64,000 bases of DNA from Mesoterricola silvestris (GTDB taxonomy: Bacteria > Acidobacteriota > Holophagae > Holophagales > Holophagaceae), in the NCBI RefSeq assembly GCF_030295405.1, contig NZ_AP027080.1, forward strand, positions 3,828,001 through 3,892,000, read 5' to 3'. The notes beneath the pieces were generated by a model. The model ran no database searches. It was given only the letters and a program-made list of their open reading frames with translations, and was not told the origin of the DNA. How positions within the stretch are numbered: position 1 is the first letter of the stretch; each line of letters starts with the position of its first letter. The position numbers were made by a program, and so were the translations under genes. Positions 8,389 to 17,064 of this stretch are shown here, piece by piece.

Positions 8389-9915
8389 TCAGATTTCCAG
8401 GGTGATGCCCTGGGCCAGTTCCACCTTCCCGCTGAAATTGATGGCGGTCGTCTGCCTGCGCATGTAGGCCTTCCACGCGTCGGACCCGCTTTCGCGGCCG
8501 CCCCCGGTCTCCTTCTCCCCCCCGAAGGCGCCGCCGATCTCGGCGCCGCTGGTGCCGGTGTTCACGTTGGCGATGCCGCAGTCGCTGCCGGCGGCGGAAA
8601 GGAAGAGTTCGGATTCGCGCATGTCGTTGGTGATGATGGCGCTGGAAAGGCCCTGGGGGACGTCGTTCTGGATGGCGATGGCCTCCTCGATGGTCTCGTA
8701 CCGGGTGAGGTACAGCACCGGGGCGAAGGTCTCCTCCCGGGTCATGGGCAGGCCCGCGGGCACTTCGGCCAGGCAGGGGGTGATGTAGCACCCTCCGGGA
8801 AGGGGAAGGGGCTCCCCGCCGGCGAGGATGGTGCCGCCCTGGGCCTTGATGGTCTCGATGGCCTCCAGCATGGTGCCGATGGCCCCGGCGTCCACCAGGG
8901 GGCCCATGAGGTTCGCGCCGTCCCGGGGGTCGCCGATGCGGGTCCGGGCGTACATCTCCTTGAGGCGGCCCACGAAGGCGTCGTAGATGGAGGCGTGGAC
9001 GATGACGCGCCGGGTGGAGGTGCAGCGCTGGCCCGAGGTGCCGATGGCGCCGAAGTACACCGAGGTGAGGGCCGTTTCCATGTCGCCCTTCTCGCTGACG
9101 ATCACCGCGCCGTTGCCGCCCAGCTCCAGGATGTGCCGGCCGAAGCGTTCCTGCACCAGCTTGCCCACGTGGCGTCCGCCGGGGACCGAGCCCGTGTAGG
9201 ACACCAGGGCCACCCGGGGGTCCGTGTTGATCAGGTCGCCGATGTCGCTGCCCTTGCCGATGGCGAGGCTGCAAATGGCGGGGTCGTATCCGAACTTGAG
9301 CAGGACGCGCTCGGCGATGCGGGTGCAGGCGATGGCGGTGAGGGGCGTCTTGCTGGAAGGCTTCCACAGCACCGTGTCCCCGCACACCAGGGCGATGGCC
9401 GTGTTCCAGCTCCACACCGCCACGGGGAAGTTGAAGGCGGTGATGACGCCCACCACGCCCAGGGGATGCCACTGCTCCTGCAGGCGGTGCATGCGGCGCT
9501 CGCTGGGCATGGTCAGGCCGTAGAGCTGCCGGGACAGGCCCACCGCCAGGTCGCAGATATCGATCATCTCCTGCACCTCGCCCAGGCCCTCCCGCAGGGT
9601 CTTGCCCATTTCCAGGGTCACCAGCTCGGCCAGGTCCTCCTTGTGGCGGCGCAGCTCGTCGCCCAGTTCCTTCACCACCTCGCCGCGCTTGGGGGCGGGC
9701 ACCAGGCGCCAGGACTTCCAGGCCTCGTGGGTGCGGGCCAGCACCGCGTCGAATTCCGCCTGGGTGATGTTGGTGACCTCCGCCAGGGTGGCGCCGTCCA
9801 CGGGGGAGACCACCGCCTGCTTCCGGCCGCTGCCCAGCCATTCCCCGTTGAACCCGCCCGGGTTGTGCTCCGCGATGCCGAGTTTTCCCAGGACCTTTTC
9901 CATGGCGTTCTGCAT
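8389..9915 (-). CDS. ALDH7-family aldehyde dehydrogenase (aminoadipate-semialdehyde type)
   Basis: The 508 residues align with ALDH7/AmaB enzymes, which oxidise alpha-aminoadipate semialdehyde (piperideine-6-carboxylate) to aminoadipate in lysine breakdown. Visible markers are FNFPVAVWSWNTAIALVCGD, the general-base Glu in LELGGNG, the catalytic Cys in GQRCTSTRR, and the C-terminal GGEKETGGGRESGSDAWKAY that is diagnostic of ALDH7. I chose the ATG at 9915 because AGAGG stands 8 bases upstream; a GTG three codons earlier is possible. A LysR gene is divergent across an 85-base AT-rich spacer and probably controls it. No lysine aminotransferase is encoded nearby, so the physiological substrate is inferred from family only. 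Confidence 0.9.
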   Translation of the reverse strand: MQNAMEKVLGKLGIAEHNPGGFNGEWLGSGRKQAVVSPVDGATLAEVTNITQAEFDAVLARTHEAWKSWRLVPAPKRGEVVKELGDELRRHKEDLAELVTLEMGKTLREGLGEVQEMIDICDLAVGLSRQLYGLTMPSERRMHRLQEQWHPLGVVGVITAFNFPVAVWSWNTAIALVCGDTVLWKPSSKTPLTAIACTRIAERVLLKFGYDPAICSLAIGKGSDIGDLINTDPRVALVSYTGSVPGGRHVGKLVQERFGRHILELGGNGAVIVSEKGDMETALTSVYFGAIGTSGQRCTSTRRVIVHASIYDAFVGRLKEMYARTRIGDPRDGANLMGPLVDAGAIGTMLEAIETIKAQGGTILAGGEPLPLPGGCYITPCLAEVPAGLPMTREETFAPVLYLTRYETIEEAIAIQNDVPQGLSSAIITNDMRESELFLSAAGSDCGIANVNTGTSGAEIGGAFGGEKETGGGRESGSDAWKAYMRRQTTAINFSGKVELAQGITLEI

Positions 9916-9968
9916 TCTCTTCACCTCTGGCCCCGATTATGACGCCCCCTGATACTGACACTCAAAAT

Positions 9969-9990
9969 CATACTATTCACGTCAACTATG
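9969..9990. promoter_or_regulatory. Candidate LysR operator between ALDH7 and lysR
   Basis: The divergent spacer contains CATA at 9969-9972 and TATG at 9987-9990, an interrupted dyad that fits the T-N11-A type of LysR site. The spacer is much more AT-rich than the genes. This is a pattern match only. Confidence 0.4.
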
Positions 9991-10000
9991 AGTACAATTC

Positions 10001-10900
10001 ATGGATATGGCAAACAACCTTGACCTGTATCAATTGAGGGCCTTCCACGCCCTGGGCACCACGGGCAATTTCACCCGGGCCGCCCGGAAGCTGAACCTCA
10101 CCCAGTCCGCCATCAGCCACGCCGTGGCCAAGCTGGAGGCCGGCGCCGGCGCGCTCCTGGTGGACCGCCGGAACCGGGAGCCGCGCCTGACCGAGGAGGG
10201 GCGCCACCTCTTCCGGGCCTGCGAGGAGGTTTTCGCCACCCTGGAAGCCGCCGCGGAGGGCCTGGGCCTGGCGACGGCGGGGGGGCGGCTCCGCCTGGGC
10301 GCCACGGTGGAATTCGGCAGCAGCATCCTCATGCGCCACATGGGCCCCTTCCTGGCCGGGCACCCGGACCTGGACCTGGACTTCACCCTCGCCCACGACC
10401 TCCTCACGCCCCTCCTGCGGGACGACCTGGACATCGCCATCGATTGCCGGGAGCACCTCCTGCCCGATCTCCAGAAGGTGCCCTGGTTCATCGAGACCTA
10501 CGTGGTGGCCGCCTCCCCGGCCTTCCTGGCCGCCGGGGGGATCGCCTCCCCCCGGGACCTCTCCGCCCGCCCGGTGCTCTCCCTGGACAAGCCCGGCGCC
10601 TGGTGGCACCGGTTCCTCCTGGCCCTGCCCGAGGAGGGGCGGCCCGAGTTCCACCGGATCATCGAGGTGAACCACATCCGCGCCATGATCAACGCCGCGG
10701 TGGAGGGGATGGGCGTGCTGCTCGCCCCCACGTACAGCGTCCTGGGTGAACTGGAGCGGGGCGCCCTCCAGGCGGTCCTGCCCGGCATCCGGCCTCGGGA
10801 GGACCGGTTCTTCATCTACCAGAAGAAGCGCCGCGCGGCCCTGGCCCGGCACCGCCTCCTCACGGACTACCTCCGGACGCTCACGCCGCCAGAATTCTAG
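10001..10900 (+). CDS. LysR-family transcriptional regulator (divergent to ALDH7)
   Basis: The 299-residue protein has an N-terminal winged HTH (about residues 8-66: LYQLRAFHALGTTGNFTRAA, then LNLTQSAISHAVAKLE) and a periplasmic-binding-protein-like effector domain (about 95-295). It is transcribed away from the ALDH7 gene across a short AT-rich spacer holding a LysR-like dyad, the classic arrangement for autoregulation plus control of the neighbour. The effector is unknown, and an aldehyde or amino-acid intermediate of the ALDH7 reaction is the obvious guess. Two in-frame ATGs (10001 and 10007) are possible starts. Confidence 0.9.
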   Translation: MDMANNLDLYQLRAFHALGTTGNFTRAARKLNLTQSAISHAVAKLEAGAGALLVDRRNREPRLTEEGRHLFRACEEVFATLEAAAEGLGLATAGGRLRLGATVEFGSSILMRHMGPFLAGHPDLDLDFTLAHDLLTPLLRDDLDIAIDCREHLLPDLQKVPWFIETYVVAASPAFLAAGGIASPRDLSARPVLSLDKPGAWWHRFLLALPEEGRPEFHRIIEVNHIRAMINAAVEGMGVLLAPTYSVLGELERGALQAVLPGIRPREDRFFIYQKKRRAALARHRLLTDYLRTLTPPEF

Positions 10901-10945
10901 CCGCGGGGGAAGGCCGACCCTACCCCGGGCGGATATAATCGAAGC

Positions 10946-11950
10946 ATGAACAAGTCGAGGAAGAACGCCTCCGCCGCCAAAGCAGGCGCCAAGTCCCGGC
11001 GCCCCATGCACCTGGATGCCCTCCGGGAGCTCGTGGAGCCCGGGATCCCCGATGCCACCGAACTCTTCGAGAAGGGCCTCAAGCTGCTGGTTTCCCAGCT
11101 CATGGTGGACCGCGCCGTCATCGTGCGCATCACCGACCTGGGCTACGAGACCCTCTGGTGGGCCACCCTCGACGGCTCCGACCTGGATCTCTCCACCTTC
11201 GACCCCAACAAGAACTTCTGCCCCCAGGTCCTGGAGCACGCGCCCCGCACGCTGGTGATCCACGACGCCAAGGAGGACACCGAACTCAAGGGGCACCCCG
11301 CCTACCAGGACATGGCCGTGCGCTCCTACATCGGGGTGCCCCTGCGCAAGGGCGACAAGGTCATCGGCGTGCTGAGCGTCCAGAGCTCCACCCCCCAGAA
11401 GTACACCCGCGCCGACATCATCTTCGTGAGCATGGTGGCCAACCTCCTGGGCAGCGCCATGGAGATCGAGCTGCTCAAGCAGGAGCTCCACATGACCCGG
11501 GAGGCCCTGGACCTCACCATGTCCGTGGTGGAGGACAGCGCCCTGGAGGCCCAGGCGACGCGCCTCCCCAGCCGCCGCTACCTGGACATCTGGCTCAAGG
11601 CCTACCTCTTCATGGCCCGCAGGCGCTCCGAGCCCATGGCCCTCGTGGCCTGGCGGACCCCGCTCAACCGGGACACCCGCAAGGCCCTGCGGGAAATCTC
11701 CGACCAGGCCCGGGGCGAGGACCTGCTGGTGGACATGGGCCGGGATACCTTCCTCCTCCTGCTGCCCCGCACCTCCCTGGACGGCGCCGAATTCCTGGTC
11801 CAGAGGGTGCGCGCCAAGTTCGGCCCCGTCGCCGTGGGCACCGCCCTCTGGGACCCCGCCGACCCCGCCGACCGCGACGACTTCACGATCCGCGAGGCCC
11901 TGCGAAGGGTGATGGACGGCCTGAACCCCGCGCCGGGGGCCCTGGCCTAG
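10946..11950 (+). CDS. GAF-domain protein with degenerate GGDEF-like C-terminus
   Basis: After a basic N-terminus (NKSRKNASAAKAGAKSRR), residues about 35-180 form a GAF domain (ELFEKGLKLLVSQLMVDRAV; YIGVPLRKGDKVIGVLSVQS). A short coiled segment follows, then about 130 residues resembling a GGDEF domain in layout. The signature position reads MGRDTFLLLLP instead of GGDEF, so diguanylate cyclase activity is unlikely. It may be a sensory or scaffold protein that binds a small ligand. It has its own ATG 45 bases after lysR. The gene ends in CTAG, and a palindromic repeat follows in the 304-base interval before the convergent cysteine desulfurase-like gene. Confidence 0.75.
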   Translation: MNKSRKNASAAKAGAKSRRPMHLDALRELVEPGIPDATELFEKGLKLLVSQLMVDRAVIVRITDLGYETLWWATLDGSDLDLSTFDPNKNFCPQVLEHAPRTLVIHDAKEDTELKGHPAYQDMAVRSYIGVPLRKGDKVIGVLSVQSSTPQKYTRADIIFVSMVANLLGSAMEIELLKQELHMTREALDLTMSVVEDSALEAQATRLPSRRYLDIWLKAYLFMARRRSEPMALVAWRTPLNRDTRKALREISDQARGEDLLVDMGRDTFLLLLPRTSLDGAEFLVQRVRAKFGPVAVGTALWDPADPADRDDFTIREALRRVMDGLNPAPGALA

Positions 11951-12047
11951 GCGCCTGCCCCGACGTTCCGACTCACCGCTCCCGCGGATTTCCGATAGGC
12001 AAACGCCGCAGGATGGCCTGAGGGTGATCCCCTCCCTCATCCCCTTC

Positions 12048-12202
12048 ATCCCCTTCATCCCTTTCATCCGCTATTCATCCCCGTTCCCGCAGGGCCAGCG
12101 ATGAGATGGGGCAGCGCGTCGTTGATCTGCATGCGCCGACCCATCCCAGCTCTGGCCCTGCGGGAACGGGGATGAATAACGGATGAAAGGGATGAAGGGG
12201 AT
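12048..12202. repeat. Long palindromic repeat (CATCCC family), copy 2
   Basis: Arms of about 51 bases (12048-12098 and 12152-12202) are reverse complements with about one mismatch. They contain serial TTCATCC units, CCCCGTTCCCGCAGGG and GGCCAG. The loop has the CGCCGACCCA box also present in the other family members. It lies between convergent genes (stops at 11950 and 12255) and could end both transcripts by folding into a hairpin, although no U-run follows. The rest of 11951-12254 shows nothing else recognisable. Confidence 0.85.
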
Positions 12203-12254
12203 CAGCGATCGAACTCTGCCCGACCCCGGTTTTGGAGTGGATCCGAACCTTGAC

Positions 12255-13472
12255 TTAGCGCTTGCGCTTCCGCTGCATCTCCGCGATCTCGCCCACGGCG
12301 GCCACGGCGGCCGCGATGTGCTCGGGGGTGTTGAAGGGCCCGATGCCGAAGCGGGCCGCCCCGTGGAGCTTGTCGGTGCCCAGGTGCTCGTGGACCATGG
12401 GGGTGCAGTGCAGGCCGGTGCGGCAGGCGATGTTGTAGTCCACGTCCAGCATGGTGCCGGTGTCGGCGGCCTCCATACCGTCCACGTTGAAGCTGAGGAC
12501 GCTGATGCGCTCCTTGCCGGTGTCCTCCTGGCAGTAGAGGGTCACGCCCTCGATGGCCTTCATGCCGTCCCGCAGCTGGCGCCAGAGCTCCATCTCGTGG
12601 CGGTGGATGGCCCCCAGCCCGTGGCGGTTCACCCAGTTGACGCCGGCGTTGAGGCCCGCGATGCCAGGAAGGTTGGGCGTGCCGTATTCCATGCGCCAGG
12701 GGTACTCGTCCAGGTGGTTGCGCTGGGCGCTGCGCACCCCGGTGCCGCCGGCGCGGGTGTGCTTGATGTCCACGCCTTCGCGCACGTACATCCCGCCGAT
12801 GCCCATGGGGCCCATCAGGCTCTTGTGGCCGGTGAAGCAGATGATGTCGGCGCCCAGCTCGTCCAGCTTCACGGGCACCATGCCCGCGGTCTGGCTCACG
12901 TCCAGGATGAACAGGATGCCCCGCTCCTTGCAGGCGCGCCCCACCGCCGCGGCGTCCTGGACGGTGCCGATCACGTTGCTGCCGTGGTTCATCACCACCG
13001 CGCGGGTGCCCTTCATCATCCGGGCGATGATCTTGTCCGGATCCACGTAGCCGTCGTCCTCGAAGTCCACCCAGTCCACCTGGGTGCCGGCCTCCTGCAG
13101 GTGCCAGAGGGGGCGCAGGGTGGCGTTGTGCTCCAGGTGGGTGGTGATGACGTGGTCCCCTTCGCTGATGGTGCCGAAGATCGCCAGGTTGAGGGCGTCG
13201 GTGGAGTTGTAGCCGAAGACGAGCCGGTTGGGGTCGGTGCCGCCGAAGAAGGCCGTGAGCAGCTTGCGGGTGGAATCCAGCAGGGTGCCCGCCTCGATGC
13301 AGAGGTCGAAGCCGCTCCGGCCCGGGTTCACGCCGTAGGTGCGGTAGAAGGTGTCCATGAACTCGTACACTTCCGGCGGCTTGGGGAAGGACGTGGCCCC
13401 GTTGTCGAGGTACATCAGGCCCCCGGCGGGGGTGTGGGCCTGGAAGGGGGAGAGGGTTCCGGTCTGGGTCAT
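12255..13472 (-). CDS. Class V aminotransferase, cysteine desulfurase family
   Basis: The 405-residue PLP enzyme has the SufS/IscS-like layout: YLDNGATSFPKPPEV near the start, THLEHNATLRP (His over the PLP ring), the PLP lysine in CFTGHKSLMGPMG, and RTGLHCTP near the C-terminus holding the candidate persulfide-carrying Cys. Such enzymes take sulfur from cysteine (or selenium from selenocysteine) to give alanine and an enzyme persulfide. Its start overlaps the stop of the HdrD-like Fe-S gene by 4 bases, and a DsrC gene opens the same operon. This suggests that its persulfide feeds a DsrC relay. No SufU/IscU scaffold gene is adjacent. Confidence 0.85.
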   Translation of the reverse strand: MTQTGTLSPFQAHTPAGGLMYLDNGATSFPKPPEVYEFMDTFYRTYGVNPGRSGFDLCIEAGTLLDSTRKLLTAFFGGTDPNRLVFGYNSTDALNLAIFGTISEGDHVITTHLEHNATLRPLWHLQEAGTQVDWVDFEDDGYVDPDKIIARMMKGTRAVVMNHGSNVIGTVQDAAAVGRACKERGILFILDVSQTAGMVPVKLDELGADIICFTGHKSLMGPMGIGGMYVREGVDIKHTRAGGTGVRSAQRNHLDEYPWRMEYGTPNLPGIAGLNAGVNWVNRHGLGAIHRHEMELWRQLRDGMKAIEGVTLYCQEDTGKERISVLSFNVDGMEAADTGTMLDVDYNIACRTGLHCTPMVHEHLGTDKLHGAARFGIGPFNTPEHIAAAVAAVGEIAEMQRKRKR

Positions 13473-14767
13473 GGTTCACCTGTGGGGGGTTCGGTCACGA
13501 GGGCATCGGCCACCATCTCGGCGACCGTCTTGATCTGGACGTTGAGCTTGTATTCCTTGTTGATTTCCGAAAGCTGGTCGATGCAGTTGTGGCAGGGCGC
13601 CACCACGACCTTCGCGCCGGAATCCTTGATCTGCTTGGCTTTCATGCCGCCGGAGCGCATGCGGCGCTCCTTGTAGGCGCCCATGGCCAGCTGGCCCCCG
13701 CCGCCGCCGCAGCAGAAGTTCTCCGCGCGGTTCGGGGTCATCTCCTGGAAGAAGGACGTGGTCCTGTCCAGGATGCGCCGCTGGGGCTCGGCGAGGCCGC
13801 CGTGGCGCACCAGATTGCAGGGGTCGTGAAGGGTCACGGGCAGGGTGTGCCGGCAGGGATCCACCTGGATGCGCCCCTCCTCCAGGTACTCGTCCATCAC
13901 CTCCAGGAAGCTGCGCACCTGGAAGGGGAAGGTCCCCTGGAGCCACTCGGGCCCCTCCCACCGGGCGCTGGCGAAGCCGTGGCCGCATTCGCCGATGACC
14001 AGCGTCTCGCAGCCCAGGCGGGCCATGGCGTCCACCAGGTTCCGGGTGATCGCCCCGGCCTCCTTGTCGTTGCAGTTGAACAGGCCGTAGTTGGTGAGGT
14101 CCCACCCGTCCGAGGCCAGGGTCCAGTCCTCCTTGGCGGCCCAGAACACCTTCGCGCTGGCCTGCAGGGAGAGGGGGAAGAACTTGGGCTCCCTTGGATT
14201 CACGGTGAAGAGGATCTTCGCGCCCTGGCGGTCCATGGGCATTTCTGCCAGGGGATCGCCGGTCTCGGCGCGGAGCTCGTCCTGCAGCCAGTCCACGGTC
14301 TCCAGCCAGTCCTCCCGCGTGATGGCCATGTTGTTGCCGTGGCGCAGGGAATTGTCCACAGTGGCCTGCAGGTCCGCGGGCACCATGCCCATGGCCGTGA
14401 GGGCCGCCCGGGCCGCCTTGAAGGCCCGGGGCAGGTTGATGCCCACGGTGCAGTTCAGGGAGCACCGCCCGCAGAGGGAACAGCGGCCGTAGACCGCGTC
14501 CAGCCACGCCTTGGCCATGCCCTCGTCCAGGGCATGGCCCTGGAGCCCCAGCTTGCCCATGGCCGTGAAGTGGCGCCGGAACACCTGGGCCACCAGATCG
14601 AGCTTGCGGGCCGGGACGTTCTCCAGGTGCGGATCCATGCGGTAGTAGTGGCAACTCTCGGCGCAGAGGCCGCAGTGCACGCAGGCGCTCAGGTGGGCGG
14701 CGTCCGCCTCGCCGAGCCGGGCGCGGAACACCTCGAGGCCCTTCCGGATATCGATGGTTTCGGGCAT
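13469..14767 (-). CDS. HdrD/DsrK-like (Fe-S)-binding heterodisulfide reductase subunit
   Basis: The 432-residue protein has two 4Fe-4S clusters at the N-terminus (CVHCGLCAESCHYY and CSLCGRCSLNCTVG). It also has two CCG-type domains: HDPCNLVRHGG with NFCCGGGGG, and VVVAPCHNCIDQL. This is the architecture of HdrD, DsrK and TmcB, in which a special cluster reduces or oxidises disulfides or persulfides. It is predicted to be cytoplasmic and attached to the membrane subunit encoded 10 bases upstream (14778-15341), giving a two-subunit quinone-linked complex. DsrC, the known substrate of DsrK, is the first gene of the operon. No DsrAB, DsrJ or DsrOP gene is in the window. Confidence 0.88.
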   Translation of the reverse strand: MPETIDIRKGLEVFRARLGEADAAHLSACVHCGLCAESCHYYRMDPHLENVPARKLDLVAQVFRRHFTAMGKLGLQGHALDEGMAKAWLDAVYGRCSLCGRCSLNCTVGINLPRAFKAARAALTAMGMVPADLQATVDNSLRHGNNMAITREDWLETVDWLQDELRAETGDPLAEMPMDRQGAKILFTVNPREPKFFPLSLQASAKVFWAAKEDWTLASDGWDLTNYGLFNCNDKEAGAITRNLVDAMARLGCETLVIGECGHGFASARWEGPEWLQGTFPFQVRSFLEVMDEYLEEGRIQVDPCRHTLPVTLHDPCNLVRHGGLAEPQRRILDRTTSFFQEMTPNRAENFCCGGGGGQLAMGAYKERRMRSGGMKAKQIKDSGAKVVVAPCHNCIDQLSEINKEYKLNVQIKTVAEMVADALVTEPPTGEP

Positions 14768-14777
14768 GGACGCGCTC

Positions 14778-15341
14778 CTAGGCCGCGGGGGGGAAGGTGC
14801 CCCGGCGCCCGAAGAAGGCCCCGAGATGGTACCGGCTGAGGAAGAAGAAGACGCAGTGGCGGATCTTGCCCAGGGGGATGTAGACCAGCAGGGCCGCGCA
14901 GGCCCAGGGCAGGATGCGCTCCGCGGCCGGGACCGCCGCGGTGGCCGCGAAGGCGGTCGCCAGCAGGTTGGACGCGAAGTCGTCCGCGTTGGACAGCCCC
15001 CGCAGGTGGGGCTTGGCGATGCGCTTGACGAGGAGGGCGCAGCCCGCCGCCGCGCCCAGGAGGGCCAGGGCCGACAGGAGCCGGGACGGCACGAGGACCC
15101 GCGCGAAGGCCGCCGCGATGCCCAGGTGGTAGGCGATGCCGGCGGCGTAGGAGGCGGGGTTCATGCGCACGCTCTCCTTCGCCCAGGGCAGCATGGCCCC
15201 GGTGAAGGCGTAGCGCGCGCCGGCGGCGGGGCTCCCCGCGGCCGGGGCGAACAGCGGCTTGCGGCCGTAGGCCCGGGCCCGCAGCACCTGCGCGGCCAGA
15301 AGGAGGGCGCACCAGGCCCCGGCGACGAGGACGGCGTTCAT
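14778..15341 (-). CDS. NarI/TmcC-like membrane cytochrome b subunit
   Basis: The 187-residue protein has about five membrane helices. It ends with LGKIRHCVFFFLSRYHLGAF, the region that in NarI/DsrM/TmcC-type proteins carries haem-ligating histidines at the cytoplasmic side. Another His is in AAGIAYHLGIAAAF. It should exchange electrons between the menaquinone pool and the Fe-S partner encoded next. At 187 residues it is shorter than typical DsrM, closer to TmcC/HdrE-like subunits. The stop of dsrC is one base past its start codon, so the genes are translationally linked. Confidence 0.75.
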   Translation of the reverse strand: MNAVLVAGAWCALLLAAQVLRARAYGRKPLFAPAAGSPAAGARYAFTGAMLPWAKESVRMNPASYAAGIAYHLGIAAAFARVLVPSRLLSALALLGAAAGCALLVKRIAKPHLRGLSNADDFASNLLATAFAATAAVPAAERILPWACAALLVYIPLGKIRHCVFFFLSRYHLGAFFGRRGTFPPAA

Positions 15342-15342
15342 G

Positions 15343-15663
15343 CTACACGCAGCCGTCGGGCTTGGGCAGGCCCGCGAGTTTGCAGGCGCCCCGGGCCGGG
15401 CCGCTGGGGAAGAGCTCGTAGATCTGCTTGAGGGGCACCCCGGAACCCTTGCACACCTGGCGCACCATGGGCGCCGCCTCGTTCTCCAGGAAGTGGGCCC
15501 GGATGAACCGGATCACCGCCCAGTGCTGGTCGCCCAGCGCCTCGAGGCCCTCCTCCTGCCGGGCCAGGGCCAGGGCGAGATCCTCGTCCCAGACCCCGGG
15601 GTCCACCAGGAAGCCCTCCTCGTTCAGCTCCACTTCCGATCCCTTGCACGTCACACTGGCCAT
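15343..15663 (-). CDS. dsrC: DsrC/TusE-family sulfur carrier protein
   Basis: The 106-residue protein matches DsrC across its length: a GFLVDPGVWDEDLA start region, DQHWAVIRFIR in the middle, and the flexible C-terminal arm FPSGPARGACKLAGLPKPDG. Both conserved arm cysteines are present (Cys94 and Cys105, ten residues apart), so it can form the intramolecular trisulfide used by true DsrC. TusE proteins, by contrast, have only the last Cys. Extra cysteines lie at 6 and 71. It heads the operon with the NarI-like, HdrD-like and cysteine desulfurase genes, and is divergent to a MocR gene. The hidden reading frame extends far upstream, but the conserved family start fits the ATG at 15663. Confidence 0.93.
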   Translation of the reverse strand: MASVTCKGSEVELNEEGFLVDPGVWDEDLALALARQEEGLEALGDQHWAVIRFIRAHFLENEAAPMVRQVCKGSGVPLKQIYELFPSGPARGACKLAGLPKPDGCV

Positions 15664-15685
15664 GGCCTGTCCTCCGGGTTCCATT

Positions 15686-15715
15686 TTGTGTGCACGTGTC
15701 GCATGATTGTGTGCA
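15686..15715. promoter_or_regulatory. Paired direct repeats in the dsrC/mocR spacer
   Basis: TTGTGTGCA occurs at 15686-15694 and again at 15707-15715, exactly 21 bases apart, which places them on the same face of the helix. Direct repeats spaced by two turns are typical of MocR-type operators. They lie between the divergent dsrC and mocR starts and overlap the mocR start region, so autoregulation and control of the dsrC operon are both possible. Confidence 0.5.
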
Positions 15716-15720
15716 TGACA

Positions 15721-17064
15721 ATGTGGGTACCTCAACTCCCCGCCTCGGACCAGCCCGCCTACCTCGCCATCGCCGACGCCATCGGGGACGCCATCCGCCT
15801 GGGTCACCTCCGCCCCGGGGACCAGCTCCCCACCCACCGGCTCCTGGCCGACCTCCTGGGCGTGAACGTGAGCACCGTGAGCCGCGCGTACCGCGAAGCC
15901 GCCCGCAGGCGCTACCTGGGGGGCGAGGTGGGCCGGGGCACCTACGTGCTGGGCGTGGCCTCGGAGGCCGCGCTGTTCGCCCTGCACCAGAAGCCCCTGG
16001 GCGGGGTCATCGACCTTTCCGCCAACATCCCCCCGGTGGCCGCCAGCGACCCCGACCTGGAGACGGCCCTGCGGCGCCTGGACTCCGGGGCCGTGGCCCG
16101 GCTCCTGCACTACCCGGGGGCCGGGGACACCCTGGTGCACCTGGACGCCGTCTCCCGCTGGGTGAAGCGGCGCTCGGTGGAGGCCGGACCCGAGGACCTG
16201 CTGGTGTGCGCCGGCGCCCAGCACGCCATGGACACCGCCATCTCCCTTTTCCCGGACGCGGAGGAGATCGCCTGCGAGAGCCTGGTCTACCCCGGGCTCA
16301 AGGCCGCGGCCCGCCACTGGAAGCGCCGCCTTCACGCCCTCGCCATGGACGGGGACGGCATCCTCCCCAGCGCCTTCGAGGGCGCGTGCCGGGCCGGGAT
16401 CCGGCTCGCGGTGTTCTCCCCCACCCTCCACAATCCCACCACCGTCACCATGGGCCTGGACCGGCGCCGGACCCTCATGGCCATCGCCCGGAAGTGGGAC
16501 GTCCTGGTCATCGAGGAGGACGTGTACGGCCTGCTCCGGGAGGACGCCCCCCCCGCCCTGGCGGCCCTGGCCCCCGAACGGGTGGTCTACCTCACGGGCC
16601 TTTCCAAGACCGTGGCCCCCGGGCTGCGCCTGGGCTACCTGGCCTTCCCTCCGGGGCAGCGGGCCCGCATGCGCGACGCCGAACACCACACCAGCTGGTA
16701 CGTCTCGCCCCTGGCCATGGCCCTGGCCACCCGCTGGATGGAGGACGGCACCGCCTGGCGGCGCCTCCTGGCCCAGCGCAAGGAACTCGCCGCGCGCCAC
16801 CGCATCGCCCGGGAACACCTGGGGGACCTGGCCTGGCGGGGGGAGCCCCACTGCCCCCACCTGTGGCTCACGCTCCCCCCGGGGGGCTCCGCCGCCTTCA
16901 CCCAGGCCGCCGCCGCCGCCGGGGTCGTGGTGGTGCCCGCGGGGGTCTTCGCGTCGGGGCGCCAGAACCCCGACGGCGTGCGCATCTCCCTGGGGGCCGC
17001 CACGGACCGGGCCGCGCTGGCCGACGCCCTTTCCCGGCTGGCCTCCCTGGGGGGGCGGCCCTGA
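15721..17064 (+). CDS. MocR/PdxR-like GntR-aminotransferase regulator
   Basis: The protein of about 447 residues has an N-terminal GntR winged HTH (residues about 10-75: AIADAIGDAIRLGHLRPGDQ, then GVNVSTVSRAYREA). A linker and a class I aminotransferase fold follow, with the PLP lysine in TGLSKTVAPGLRLGYL and the Asp of VIEEDVYG. MocR proteins sense PLP-linked metabolites and act as DNA-binding dimers. The gene is divergent from dsrC and the spacer holds paired 9-base repeats. I place the start at the ATG at 15721; ATGs at 15703 and 15715 are in frame. A link to sulfur/cysteine metabolism is suggested only by position. Confidence 0.88.
   Translation: MWVPQLPASDQPAYLAIADAIGDAIRLGHLRPGDQLPTHRLLADLLGVNVSTVSRAYREAARRRYLGGEVGRGTYVLGVASEAALFALHQKPLGGVIDLSANIPPVAASDPDLETALRRLDSGAVARLLHYPGAGDTLVHLDAVSRWVKRRSVEAGPEDLLVCAGAQHAMDTAISLFPDAEEIACESLVYPGLKAAARHWKRRLHALAMDGDGILPSAFEGACRAGIRLAVFSPTLHNPTTVTMGLDRRRTLMAIARKWDVLVIEEDVYGLLREDAPPALAALAPERVVYLTGLSKTVAPGLRLGYLAFPPGQRARMRDAEHHTSWYVSPLAMALATRWMEDGTAWRRLLAQRKELAARHRIAREHLGDLAWRGEPHCPHLWLTLPPGGSAAFTQAAAAAGVVVVPAGVFASGRQNPDGVRISLGAATDRAALADALSRLASLGGRP

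Noticed and set aside
11951-12254. A third 304-bp element, since this gap is also exactly 304 bases
   Set aside because: Its ends do not match the terminal inverted repeats of the two real copies. Only the inner palindrome is related, so the length is taken as coincidence.
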